From NCBI GenBank assembly GCA_018715365.1, contig DVLU01000029.1, positions 1 to 63,286 on the forward strand: a DNA stretch of 63,286 nt. The letters are read 5' to 3'. Every line of letters starts with the position of its first letter. The first letter of the stretch is position 1. The DNA is from Candidatus Ornithomonoglobus intestinigallinarum. Lineage in GTDB: Bacteria; Bacillota; Clostridia; UBA1381. Under the pieces are notes generated by a model, which was not told where the DNA came from, made no database searches, and worked only from the letters and a program-made list of their open reading frames with translations. Position numbers and translations under genes: made by a program. Of the stretch, positions 6,980-15,547 are shown piece after piece.

Positions 6980-8368
6980 TTAAAAATAGTTTGATTCGGA
7001 AACGGGCAGCTGCGGATACATTGTCCAGCTGTGGTCACGCGCAAGCTGCGCATCGCTTACCAGAAAATAATCGTGGCTCAAAACAGGCACGGAGCTGACG
7101 GGATCATCCCATGTGACGTCAACGTTGTACCATGCGCCGTCAAGATAAACCTTATTCCATAAATGGCTTTCCGCGCCGCCGCTTGAAAATGCCGTGCCGC
7201 CGACCTGTATGCACGGGATATTGCTGAGATAGCACATCAGATCAAACGCCTCGGCGTAGCCGTCGCATACGGCAAGGCCGTCAAGCAGCGCGCCGACGGC
7301 GCTGTGGCCGCGGCTTCCCGTGTTTCTGTATGTGATTGTGTTCACAAGATAATCATGGATCGCTTTTACTTTATCGTACGGCGTCATGCTGTCGTAAATA
7401 AGGCCCGAATGTATTTTTATCGCCTCGTTCAGCATACGTCGCGTGTCATCGTCAAGCGAGGGCAGCTTGCCCTCAAGATATGCCATCGCCGAAACGGCGC
7501 TGTCGTATATTATCGTTACCGTTATTTCACCGGCGTTCGGATACCACGACGACGAAAGCTTTTGAACGTCGCAGAAGCGGTTTATTTCACTGTTCAGCTG
7601 CTCCGCATAAAAGCTTTCCTGCCCTTCGGGAACGTATATAATGATCTGTGACGCCCTTCCGTTCACAACATCTCCGAACTTTTCCATGAGCTCGTCACCC
7701 GAATTTATTTCGATATACATAACGGGCTCCGTAACCGGACCGAAACCGCTTACAGGCGTTGAGCCGGCGTTTATCGCCCCGTCGTAATAAAGCGTTTCAA
7801 AAAGCGTCATATCGGTGCCGTTTACAGTGCAGTCAAGCGCGCTTGCGCAGATTATGGCGGCGTCGGCGCGGTAGCAGTCGCCGCGCGCATAAATAAGGCC
7901 GACGCTGTCGGCAAGTCCGTATGGATTTTGCCAGTCAACCTCAATGTAGCCGAGCGCACGCAGCGCAAACGTAAGCAGCTGCTCAAGCGTCACGTAATCG
8001 TCCGTGCCGAACTCCGTATCGGAAACGCCGAAGGCTATGCCGTTTCCGTATGCGTAATCTATATACATATCGGCCCAGCCCGTATCGGTAAACGGATTGC
8101 CGTAATACCTCGAGAGCGCATCGCTCTCGGCGCCGAGCATACGCACGAGCATCGTTACGGCTTCGCCGCGCGTAAGACGGCTTGTAAGCGCAAAATCGGG
8201 GCTTCCGTCGCCGTTCTGACCGACTCCGCGGAAAAGCCCGAGCTCATAAAGACGGTTCGCCGAGCTTTCCGCATACGCAAGAAAATCGCCCGGCACCTCC
8301 CTTGCCTGCGCCGTTATCGAAAAGCATAATATAATTGATCCTATAAAAGCAAAAATTTTTTTAAGCAT
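6980..8368 (-). CDS. Secreted SLH-domain protein with transglutaminase-like domain
   Basis: This is a 462-residue protein with a cleavable signal peptide (residues 1-22, ending ITAQA). Residues about 35-140 hold S-layer-homology repeats (LTRGEAVTMLVRMLG; FTDTGWADMYIDYAYGNGI), which in the family bind pyruvylated cell-wall polymers. The C-terminal part is a transglutaminase-core domain with predicted triad Cys368 (AVCDGYA), His402 (ESHLWN) and Asp417 (VDVTWDD). It would be anchored on the cell surface and act as a cysteine protease or cross-linking enzyme. The spacer between the domains (about 220-320) has no recognised fold. It stands alone, convergent with the C-carrier-ligase cassette. Confidence 0.85.
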   Translation of the reverse strand: MLKKIFAFIGSIILCFSITAQAREVPGDFLAYAESSANRLYELGLFRGVGQNGDGSPDFALTSRLTRGEAVTMLVRMLGAESDALSRYYGNPFTDTGWADMYIDYAYGNGIAFGVSDTEFGTDDYVTLEQLLTFALRALGYIEVDWQNPYGLADSVGLIYARGDCYRADAAIICASALDCTVNGTDMTLFETLYYDGAINAGSTPVSGFGPVTEPVMYIEINSGDELMEKFGDVVNGRASQIIIYVPEGQESFYAEQLNSEINRFCDVQKLSSSWYPNAGEITVTIIYDSAVSAMAYLEGKLPSLDDDTRRMLNEAIKIHSGLIYDSMTPYDKVKAIHDYLVNTITYRNTGSRGHSAVGALLDGLAVCDGYAEAFDLMCYLSNIPCIQVGGTAFSSGGAESHLWNKVYLDGAWYNVDVTWDDPVSSVPVLSHDYFLVSDAQLARDHSWTMYPQLPVSESNYF

Positions 8369-8436
8369 TAAATCAAACTCCGCAATAAAAACATGATAAG
8401 CTTATTTTACCCTATCGCGCACCGTTTGTCAAGCAC

Positions 8437-8489
8437 AAAAAAGGAGCCGCCGGCGTTTCGGCTAAAATTGCCGAAACGCGGACAGCTCC
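8437..8489 (-). terminator. Intrinsic terminator of rnj
   Basis: Read on the minus strand there is a ten-base inner stem (GCGTTTCGGC/GCCGAAACGC; 8453-8462 with 8470-8479), extended by GGAGC/GCTCC and followed by six T. It lies just after the rnj stop. Confidence 0.85.
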
Positions 8490-8507
8490 CCTTAGCACAG
8501 CGGAACA

Positions 8508-10181
8508 TTATACTTCTTCTATTATGGGAAGTATCATCGGATTTCTCTTTGTCTGGTCGTAGATATACCTCGCAACGGAGGATTTCAGGCTGTTCTTTAC
8601 CGTTGACCACTCAACATGGCGTTTGCCGCTGTTGAGGCTCGCAAGCACCGCCTCGGCAGCCGTTTCCTTTACGCCCTCCATAAGGAATTCCGCTTCGCGC
8701 ACATACACAAAGCCGCGCGATATAACGTCGGGGCGCGACGTCATTTTGTGAGTTGCCGACGAAATCGTTATAACAACTATTATAAGCCCGTCCTCGGCCA
8801 GATGCTTCCTGTCGCGGAGCACTATATTCCCCACATCGCCCACGCCGAGACCATCGACAAGTATCTTTCCGGCCTGCACCTCTCCGGCAGGTTTTGCGCT
8901 CTTTTCCGTCATCTCGAGCACCGAGCCGTTGCTTAAAATAAAGCATCTCTCCGGCGGGATGCCGACCTTGTTTGCAAGAGCGCTGTGCAGCACAAGATGA
9001 CGGTGCTCGCCGTGCACCGGTATAAAATATTTCGGCTTCACAAGCCCGAGAATGAGCTTCAGCTCCTCCTGGCAGGCGTGGCCCGAAACGTGCACCTCGG
9101 CAAGCGATTTGTAAATAACCTCTGCGCCTATCTTAAACAGCTCGTTTATTACGTTTGATACAGACTTTTCGTTGCCGGGTATGGGCGTTGCGCTCAGTAT
9201 AATAAGATCGTTGCTTGTGATTTCCACTTTCCTGTGGTCGCTGTATGCCATTCGTGTGAGCGCGCTCATCGGTTCGCCCTGTGAGCCCGTTGTTATTATA
9301 ACTATCTGATTCGGTCTGTATTTTTTAATGTTGTCAATATTTATCAATACGCCTTCGGGAACTTTCATATAGCCCAGTAATATCGATATTTCAACAATAT
9401 TCTCCATGCTGCGTCCCGAAACGGCAACCTTCCTGCCGTTTTTGGCTGCGGCGTCGATTATCTGCTGCACCCTGTGGACATTCGACGCAAAAGTTGCAAC
9501 AATAATGCGCTTCGTACAATTTTTGAATATCTGCTCAAACTGCTGCCCCACGGTGCGCTCGCTCATCGCAAAGCCGGGGCGTTCCACGTTTGTGCTGTCC
9601 GACATAAGCGCAAGCACGCCCTCGCGCCCGAGTTCGCCGAAGCGTGTGAGATCTATCATATCGCCTACTATCGGCGTCGTGTCAATCTTAAAGTCGCCGG
9701 TGTGGACTATCGTTCCCACGGGCGTTTTTATCGCAAGCGCGGCGCTGTCGGCAACCGAATGGTTTGTGCGTATAAATTCAACCTTGAAATTTTCGCCCGC
9801 CTGTATCGTCTGACCGTAGCGTGTTCTTATGAGCTTTACCTCCGAAAGCAGATTATGCTCCTTAAGCTTGTGCTCAACAAGGCCGAGCGTAAGGCGCGTT
9901 CCGTATACGGGAACGTTTATCGCTTTCAAAAAATACGGCAGGCCGCCTATATGGTCCTCGTGACCGTGCGTAAGGAATATACCGCGTATCTTCTGCCAGT
10001 TGCGTTCAAGATACGAAACATCGTTTATGACCATATCGACGCCGGGCATATCGTCATCCGGAAACGCCATGCCGCAGTCCACCATGATTATTTCGTTCCC
10101 GAATTCAAAAACGGTAAGGTTTTTCCCTATTTCGTCAAGACCTCCGAGTGGTATTATTCTTAATTTTCTTTGCTTTGCCAA
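8508..10181 (-). CDS. rnj: Ribonuclease J
   Basis: This is a 557-residue metallo-beta-lactamase/beta-CASP nuclease of full family length. Zinc ligands appear in HGHEDHIGG near residue 75, with further beta-CASP motifs (LSATPIPGNEKSV, PVHGEHRHL) later on. RNase J has endonuclease and 5'-to-3' exonuclease activity and acts in mRNA decay and rRNA maturation. One copy is visible, so J1 and J2 cannot be told apart. The start is TTG, preceded by AAAGGAGA; an in-frame ATG would remove the conserved KLRIIPLGGLDEIGKN region. The leader of about 140 bases carries two hairpins. Confidence 0.95.
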   Translation of the reverse strand: MAKQRKLRIIPLGGLDEIGKNLTVFEFGNEIIMVDCGMAFPDDDMPGVDMVINDVSYLERNWQKIRGIFLTHGHEDHIGGLPYFLKAINVPVYGTRLTLGLVEHKLKEHNLLSEVKLIRTRYGQTIQAGENFKVEFIRTNHSVADSAALAIKTPVGTIVHTGDFKIDTTPIVGDMIDLTRFGELGREGVLALMSDSTNVERPGFAMSERTVGQQFEQIFKNCTKRIIVATFASNVHRVQQIIDAAAKNGRKVAVSGRSMENIVEISILLGYMKVPEGVLINIDNIKKYRPNQIVIITTGSQGEPMSALTRMAYSDHRKVEITSNDLIILSATPIPGNEKSVSNVINELFKIGAEVIYKSLAEVHVSGHACQEELKLILGLVKPKYFIPVHGEHRHLVLHSALANKVGIPPERCFILSNGSVLEMTEKSAKPAGEVQAGKILVDGLGVGDVGNIVLRDRKHLAEDGLIIVVITISSATHKMTSRPDVISRGFVYVREAEFLMEGVKETAAEAVLASLNSGKRHVEWSTVKNSLKSSVARYIYDQTKRNPMILPIIEEV

Positions 10182-10215
10182 ATATTATCTATCTCCTTTC
10201 TGCTTTACCGAATAC

Positions 10216-10357
10216 AGCGGGATAAAACGGCCGTGTCCCGCTTGTGAATACATTCAAAAAGGGCGGATATACATTCGCCCTTTCGGAGCGCGCACTGCGC
10301 CTCCCACGATCTCATATACCTGTATTTATTATATCACAGTCCGCGTGATTTAGTCAA
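10216..10357 (-). promoter_or_regulatory. rnj promoter and folded leader
   Basis: On the minus strand TTGACT (10352-10357) and TATAAT (10328-10333), 18 bases apart, form a good sigma-A promoter. The leader then carries AAAGGGCG/CGCCCTTT (10258-10265, 10276-10283) followed by five T, and a second stem AGCGGGA/TCCCGCT (10216-10222, 10236-10242) just before the ribosome binding site. The first hairpin resembles a weak intrinsic terminator. The rest of the 10182-10491 gap holds no gene. Confidence 0.6.
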
Positions 10358-10400
10358 TACTTTTAAGGCTTTTGTAACAAAAAAACGCCGTGGGCCTAAA

Positions 10401-10431
10401 AGAGGGCGGCAGCCGCGGCCGCAAGCCCTCT
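10401..10431 (-). terminator. Likely glnN terminator
   Basis: AGAGGGC/GCCCTCT (10401-10407, 10425-10431) encloses a GC-rich loop and is followed on the minus strand by TTTT. It lies about 60 bases past the glnN stop. The T run is short, so efficiency is uncertain. Confidence 0.6.
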
Positions 10432-10491
10432 TTTTCCCCTGCGCGTTTTACTATGCTGTGCGTTTTTTAACGCAGCGCTTCAAAAAAGAAA

Positions 10492-12576
10492 TTATATTCT
10501 GTAGAGCAGATCCGTATATGTCGGGAAAGGCCAATACTCCTTCGCAACCATTGTTTCAAGCGTATCTGCAACTTTTCTCAGCCTATCCATTGCGGGAAGC
10601 GCATAATCCTTGTAATAGCCTGCCGTTTCTATAACGGAGCAGTTTTCCGGCACCTTTGCGGCTATTGCGTCAAGCGCGTCTATTCTTTCTATAAGCGCTT
10701 CGGTAAGCGACGAAAGTCTCTTCGCCTTTTCCTTTTCGTTCGGGACGCTTATGCCGATGGATTGCTTTTTTGCAACATCGTCCACAACAAAGCTTGTGTA
10801 TTCAAGGCATGCGGGAAGTATTTCCTGCTTTGCCATCTCAAGCATCGTGAGCATTTCTATATGGACCGCCTTTGAGTAATCCTCAATCATTATGTCGGTT
10901 CTCGTTTCCGTTTCAACGCGCGTGAAAACGTTGTGCTTCTCAAACAGGCTTAAGGATTTTTCCGACACAAAATACGGGAGCGCGTCAACCGCCGTCCTGA
11001 GGTTCGGCAGGCCGCGTCTTTCAGCCTCCTCGATCCATTCGTCGCTGTAGCCGTTGCCGTTGAAAATTATCCTCTGATGCTTCTTCAGCGTGTCTATAAC
11101 TATTTCCATGGCCTTTGACGTAACGTCCTTCGCGCCCTCAAGCTTATCGGCAAACTGCGAAAGCGCTTCCGCGACTATTGTGTTTATAACTATATTTATA
11201 CCGGCAACAGACTGCGACGAGCCCGGCATTCTGAACTCAAATCTGTTTCCCGTAAACGCAAACGGCGACGTTCTGTTTCTGTCCGTTGTATCCTTCTGGA
11301 TTACGGGCATTGCTTCAACGCCCGTTTCAAGATATGCAGCCGCCTTTGCCGCGCTCGATTCCGCACCGCTTACAAGATGCTCGACAACCTCCTCAAGCTG
11401 CTCGCCGAGATATATCGAAACTATTGCGGGCGGCGCTTCGTTTGCCCCGAGACGGTGGTCGTTTCCGGCCGTCGCAACGGCAAGGCGAAGTATTTCCGCA
11501 TAGTCGTCAACAGCCTTTATAACGGCCGCAAGGAACAGCAGAAACTGCGTGTTCGCTTCCGGGTCCTTGCCCGGCTTTAAGAGGTTTTCGCCGTCCGAGG
11601 TGCCTATTGACCAGTTGTTGTGCTTGCCGGAGCCGTTTATGCCCTCATAGGGCTTTTCATGCAGCAGGCATACAAGCCCGTGGCGCTCAGCCACTTTTTT
11701 AAGCACCTCCATTGTCAGCTGGTTGTGGTCTGTGGCAATGTTTGTTGTTGAGAATACCGGGGCAACCTCATGCTGCGCCGGGGCAACCTCGTTATGCTTT
11801 GTTTTGTTGTAAACACCGAGCCTCCAAAGCTCCTCGTCAACGTCCTTCATAAACGATGAAACGCGTTCTTTTATCTGTCCGAAATAATGGTCCTCAAGCT
11901 CCTGACCCTTTGCCGGCATCGCGCCGAACAGCGTCCTGCCTGTGAGCATAAGGTCTTTGCGCTGTTTCCAGAGCTCCTTATCGACAAGGAAATACTCCTG
12001 CTCGGGGCCGACGTATGAAACAACCCTTGCCGGCGCTTTGCCGAAGCAGTAAAGTATTCTTTTTGCCTCCTTTGATATTGCGTCCATCGAACGCAGCAGT
12101 GGCGTCTTTTTATCAAGCACCTCGCCCGTATATGAGAGAAATGTGGTAGGTATGCAAAGCGAATTGTCTTTTATAAACGCATATGACGTAGGATCCCATG
12201 CCGTGTAGCCGCGCGCCTCAAACGTCGCTCTCAAGCCGCCCGACGGGAACGACGATGCGTCCGGCTCGCCTATAACAAGCTCCTTGCCCGAAAATTCGTT
12301 TATGACCGTGCCGTCCTCCGTCGGCTGTATAAACGCGTCGTGCTTTTCGGCGGTAACGCCCGTCATCGGCTGGAACCAGTGCGTATAATGCGTGCAGCCG
12401 TTTTCAATTGCCCAGTCCTTCATCGCATTTGCGACAACGTCCGCCGCTTTTGAATCGAGCTGCGTGCCCTCCTGCATTGTGCGGAGCAGCGACTCATACG
12501 TTGCCTTCGGCAGTCTTGCCTGCATCGTCGGCAGGTTAAATACCTTGCTTCCGAAGATTTCTGCTACATTGCTCAT
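10492..12576 (-). CDS. glnN: Glutamine synthetase, type III
   Basis: At 694 residues this matches the long type III glutamine synthetases rather than the roughly 440-residue GlnA. Characteristic segments are YTHWFQPMTG near residue 60, VSYVGPEQEYFLVD, HNEVAPAQHEVAP and NGSGKHNNWS, which together hold metal, glutamate and ATP binding residues. The enzyme makes glutamine from glutamate and ammonia using ATP. The ATG follows AGGAGG. The gene is monocistronic and has its own consensus promoter, with a strong terminator-like hairpin in the leader. Its neighbour upstream is the glutamine-consuming gatCAB operon. Confidence 0.95.
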   Translation of the reverse strand: MSNVAEIFGSKVFNLPTMQARLPKATYESLLRTMQEGTQLDSKAADVVANAMKDWAIENGCTHYTHWFQPMTGVTAEKHDAFIQPTEDGTVINEFSGKELVIGEPDASSFPSGGLRATFEARGYTAWDPTSYAFIKDNSLCIPTTFLSYTGEVLDKKTPLLRSMDAISKEAKRILYCFGKAPARVVSYVGPEQEYFLVDKELWKQRKDLMLTGRTLFGAMPAKGQELEDHYFGQIKERVSSFMKDVDEELWRLGVYNKTKHNEVAPAQHEVAPVFSTTNIATDHNQLTMEVLKKVAERHGLVCLLHEKPYEGINGSGKHNNWSIGTSDGENLLKPGKDPEANTQFLLFLAAVIKAVDDYAEILRLAVATAGNDHRLGANEAPPAIVSIYLGEQLEEVVEHLVSGAESSAAKAAAYLETGVEAMPVIQKDTTDRNRTSPFAFTGNRFEFRMPGSSQSVAGINIVINTIVAEALSQFADKLEGAKDVTSKAMEIVIDTLKKHQRIIFNGNGYSDEWIEEAERRGLPNLRTAVDALPYFVSEKSLSLFEKHNVFTRVETETRTDIMIEDYSKAVHIEMLTMLEMAKQEILPACLEYTSFVVDDVAKKQSIGISVPNEKEKAKRLSSLTEALIERIDALDAIAAKVPENCSVIETAGYYKDYALPAMDRLRKVADTLETMVAKEYWPFPTYTDLLYRI

Positions 12577-12595
12577 TGTAATACCTCCTGTTTTT

Positions 12596-12677
12596 AAGCC
12601 CGAATCAAAGACGCTTTTATCAAAAAAGGGTGTTTCATATTTTAAATATAAAACACCCTTGTCTTATCATTCGGCTT
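12596..12677 (-). promoter_or_regulatory. Nested attenuator-like structure in the glnN leader
   Basis: On the minus strand a near-perfect hairpin with arms AAGGGTGTTT/AAACACCCTT (12626-12635 with 12651-12660, + strand) is followed by six T, which is a strong intrinsic terminator. The segments on each side (12596-12612 and 12661-12677) are complementary as well: AAGCC/GGCTT, GAAT/ATTC and AAGAC/GTCTT, with one bulge and one small internal loop. The outer helix ends a few bases before the ribosome binding site. No known riboswitch class was recognised. Confidence 0.65.
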
Positions 12678-12706
12678 ATTTTTCTCTGCCTTATTATTAT
12701 ATATTC

Positions 12707-12734
12707 ATTATACCATGATACTGAAAAATGTCAA
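12707..12734 (-). promoter_or_regulatory. glnN promoter
   Basis: On the minus strand TTGACA (12729-12734) and TATAAT (12707-12712) are both perfect consensus with a 16-base spacer. Transcription would start about 35 bases before the terminator-like hairpin of the leader. Confidence 0.8.
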
Positions 12735-12805
12735 TATACAAAATGCAGTATAATTTTTTATTTTGCATAAAATAATTGTTTATTGTGACGCGCAGCCGCC
12801 TTGCA

Positions 12806-14116
12806 TTACGGGTCAAGATGGTGAATATCCCTCGGGAACAAGCTTGCCATGCGGATATTTGAAAGGTTCAGCAGCTTCATAACAAGCCGTTCAAGACCTA
12901 TTCCGAGCCCGCCGTGCGGCGGCATCCCGTATTTGTGAATATCGAGATACGCCCCAAGCTCCGCGGGATCGATGCGGAACCTGCGCAGCTTTTCAAGCTG
13001 CTCGTTACAGTCATGTATCCTCTGCCCGCCCGTTGTTATTTCAAGACCGCGGAAGAGCAGGTCAAAGCTTTCGGCAAGCTTCGGATCCTCCGGGCTGTCC
13101 ATAACGTAAAACGGCCTCTTAAGCCCCGGGAACTTTGTTACAAATATAAAATCGCTGTCAAACTCGCTTTTTGCGTATTCGCAAAGACGTACCTCATCCG
13201 CGGGGTCAAGGTCGAATTGGCTGCGTTCCTTGCCGAGGATCTCAAGCGCCTCAAAGAACGTCACCGCGGGGATTTCCGTTATTTTCGGAAGCTCCGCGCC
13301 GAGCATTTCAAGCTCATGACCGTAATTTTCCTCAAGATGCGCAATTATATGCTTTAAAAGCGCCGTTTCAGTTTCCATAACGTCCGTCATGTCTTTTATA
13401 AACGCCATTTCAAAATCAAGGCCGATATATTCGTTCAGATGGCGCGGCGAATTATGCTTTTCCGCACGGTATACCGGCGCAATTTCAAACACGCGGTCAA
13501 AAAACGCAACGCACGTCTGCTTGTAAAACTGCGGGCTCTGCGCAAGGTAAGCGTCCTTGCCGAAATATTTCAGCTTAAAAATATTTGCGCCGCCCTCCGC
13601 GCCCGCCGCAACGATTTTCGGCGTATGTATCTCGGTGAAATTCTGGCCGAGCAGAAAATCCCTGAAGCCCGTAACAACGCCCTCCGAAATTTTAAATACG
13701 GCGCGCTCCATTGGATGCCTGAGCGCAACGGAACGAAAGCTCATGTTTGCTTCGAGAGAGCAGCCGAGTTTTTTTGCGGACACCTTGAGCGGATATTCCG
13801 CCGCCGGCACCGAAAGGATTTCCATATCCGACAGGACCGTTTCAAAGCCATACGACGCACGGTTCTCCCGCACGGGCACGCCGCTCACTTTAACGTACGC
13901 GCCCTCCTTCAAGCCGGAGATATTGCCCGCGCATTTACCGTCTTCGTAAACCGACTGGAAAACATATCTGCCCGTGCGGAGCAATATAAACGAAAACCCG
14001 CTCATTTCGCGTATTTTATGAACACAGGCACAGAAAGTTATTTCTTTCCCCTCCGAGCGTCTTAAATCGTCCGGCGTGATTTCCTTTATCAGCTCCCGTT
14101 TGCCTATCTGCTGCAT
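12806..14116 (-). CDS. aspS: Archaeal-type aspartyl-tRNA synthetase, probably non-discriminating
   Basis: This is a 436-residue class IIb synthetase. It has an N-terminal OB-fold anticodon domain (about 1-110), motif 2 YRAEKHNSPRHLNEY and motif 3 GLGIGLERLV, and it ends PRDIHHLDP, as in AspRS rather than AsnRS. It lacks the GAD insertion of bacterial AspRS (about 590 residues), so it belongs to the archaeal/eukaryal group (AspS2). It is the last gene of gatC-gatA-gatB-aspS, six bases after gatB. That position suggests it charges tRNA-Asn with Asp for GatCAB to amidate. Specificity cannot be read from sequence alone. Confidence 0.85.
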   Translation of the reverse strand: MQQIGKRELIKEITPDDLRRSEGKEITFCACVHKIREMSGFSFILLRTGRYVFQSVYEDGKCAGNISGLKEGAYVKVSGVPVRENRASYGFETVLSDMEILSVPAAEYPLKVSAKKLGCSLEANMSFRSVALRHPMERAVFKISEGVVTGFRDFLLGQNFTEIHTPKIVAAGAEGGANIFKLKYFGKDAYLAQSPQFYKQTCVAFFDRVFEIAPVYRAEKHNSPRHLNEYIGLDFEMAFIKDMTDVMETETALLKHIIAHLEENYGHELEMLGAELPKITEIPAVTFFEALEILGKERSQFDLDPADEVRLCEYAKSEFDSDFIFVTKFPGLKRPFYVMDSPEDPKLAESFDLLFRGLEITTGGQRIHDCNEQLEKLRRFRIDPAELGAYLDIHKYGMPPHGGLGIGLERLVMKLLNLSNIRMASLFPRDIHHLDP

Positions 14117-14122
14117 ATATGC

Positions 14123-15547
14123 TCATTCCTTTCCCAGTTTTTCTTTCAGTATCCTTTGTATAATCTGCGGGTTTGCGCCCTTGCCGAGCTTGCGCATAAC
14201 CTGTCCCATAAGGAAGCCGAAAATTTTATCGCTGCCGTTTTTAAATTCCCCGGCCGCCGCGGCGTTTTCTTCAATGACCTCCTCCACGGCCTTTTCCGCC
14301 GCGTTTTCATCAAAGCTCATCACAAAGCCGCGTTCCTCGGCAATTTGCTCCGGCGAACCGCCGTGCTCAAACATGATTTTCAGCACTTCTTTTGCGGCGT
14401 TGTTGGATACCTTCTTTTCCGCCGTCATTTTAACAAGCTCCGCAAGCTTGCGCGGCGAAAACGCCAGATCGCCCGCCGTTTTGCCGCTGTCGTTCAAAAG
14501 CCTGTTTAATTCGACGAGCATAATGCTTGACGTAAGCTTATAATCGGGATATATTTCAACTGCGCCGTCGTAAAAATCCGAAAATTCCTTGTCGGAAATT
14601 ATAAGCTGCGCGTCGTCCTCCGAAAGCTTGTATTCGTTTATATAGCGCGCTTTTCTTATGTGCGGCGGCACGGGCATGGAGCTTTTTATTTCCTCAAGCT
14701 CATCGTCCGTTATAAATACGGGCGGAATATCAGGCTCCGGGAAATACCTGTAGTCGTGCGCTTCTTCCTTTGAGCGCAGCGCCTTTGTGTCGCCGTGGTT
14801 ATCGTTAAAGCGGCGCGTTTCCTGAACGACCTTGCCGCCGCCGTCAAGTATTTCCGACTGACGCTTTATTTCGTACTCTATCGCCCTCGTTATCGACTTT
14901 AGCGAATTCAGGTTTTTTATTTCCGCCCGCGTACCGAAAACGCCGCTTCCCTCGGGCATTATCGAAATATTGACGTCAACCCTCAAAGAGCCCTGCTCCA
15001 TCCTCGCATCGCATACGCCGGCATATTTCAGGCGCAGCGCTATCATGCTCACAAAGTCGCGTACCTCCTCCGCGCTTCTGAAATCGGGCTCCGTCACTAT
15101 TTCTATAAGCGGCACGCCGCAGCGGTTGTAATCCGCCATTGAAACGCCCTCGTAATCATCGTGGACAAGCTTTCCGGCGTCCTCCTCTATGTGTATCCTG
15201 TTTATCCGTATGCGCCTGCCGGTGCATACGTCTATATAGCCGCCGGTGCATATCGGATGCTCAAACTGAGTTATCTGATACGCCTTTGGAAGGTCGGGAT
15301 AAAAATAATTTTTCCTGTCAAACGCACTGTAATTGTTCACCGTACAGTCAACGGCAAAGCCCGCCTTTGCCGCAAGCCTTACGGCATTTTGATTAAGCAG
15401 CGGCAGCGTTCCCGGCATTCCCGAGCAGCGCGGGCAGACTCTCGTGTTTTCACCGCCGCCGAAATCATTTGCGCAGGAACAGAAAACCTTCGAATCGGTT
15501 AAAAGCTCGCAGTGTATTTCAAGTCCTATAACAGGCTGATAGCTCAT
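14123..15547 (-). CDS. gatB: Asp/Glu-tRNA amidotransferase subunit B
   Basis: At 474 residues it has normal GatB length. The N-terminal kinase-like catalytic region contains GLEIHCELLT, FCSCANDFGG and CPRCSGMPGTLP, including zinc-site cysteines. The C-terminal helical and YqeY-like domain (about 330-474) binds the tRNA elbow. With GatA and GatC it converts Asp-tRNA-Asn and/or Glu-tRNA-Gln to the amidated forms using glutamine and ATP. The start overlaps the gatA stop by four bases, showing coupling. Confidence 0.96.
   Translation of the reverse strand: MSYQPVIGLEIHCELLTDSKVFCSCANDFGGGENTRVCPRCSGMPGTLPLLNQNAVRLAAKAGFAVDCTVNNYSAFDRKNYFYPDLPKAYQITQFEHPICTGGYIDVCTGRRIRINRIHIEEDAGKLVHDDYEGVSMADYNRCGVPLIEIVTEPDFRSAEEVRDFVSMIALRLKYAGVCDARMEQGSLRVDVNISIMPEGSGVFGTRAEIKNLNSLKSITRAIEYEIKRQSEILDGGGKVVQETRRFNDNHGDTKALRSKEEAHDYRYFPEPDIPPVFITDDELEEIKSSMPVPPHIRKARYINEYKLSEDDAQLIISDKEFSDFYDGAVEIYPDYKLTSSIMLVELNRLLNDSGKTAGDLAFSPRKLAELVKMTAEKKVSNNAAKEVLKIMFEHGGSPEQIAEERGFVMSFDENAAEKAVEEVIEENAAAAGEFKNGSDKIFGFLMGQVMRKLGKGANPQIIQRILKEKLGKE

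Noticed and set aside
12596-12677. Glutamine riboswitch, T-box or classic ANTAR twin hairpin in the glnN leader
   Set aside because: None of the characteristic conserved loops or T-box bulge sequences could be found; only the terminator and the enclosing helix are supported.
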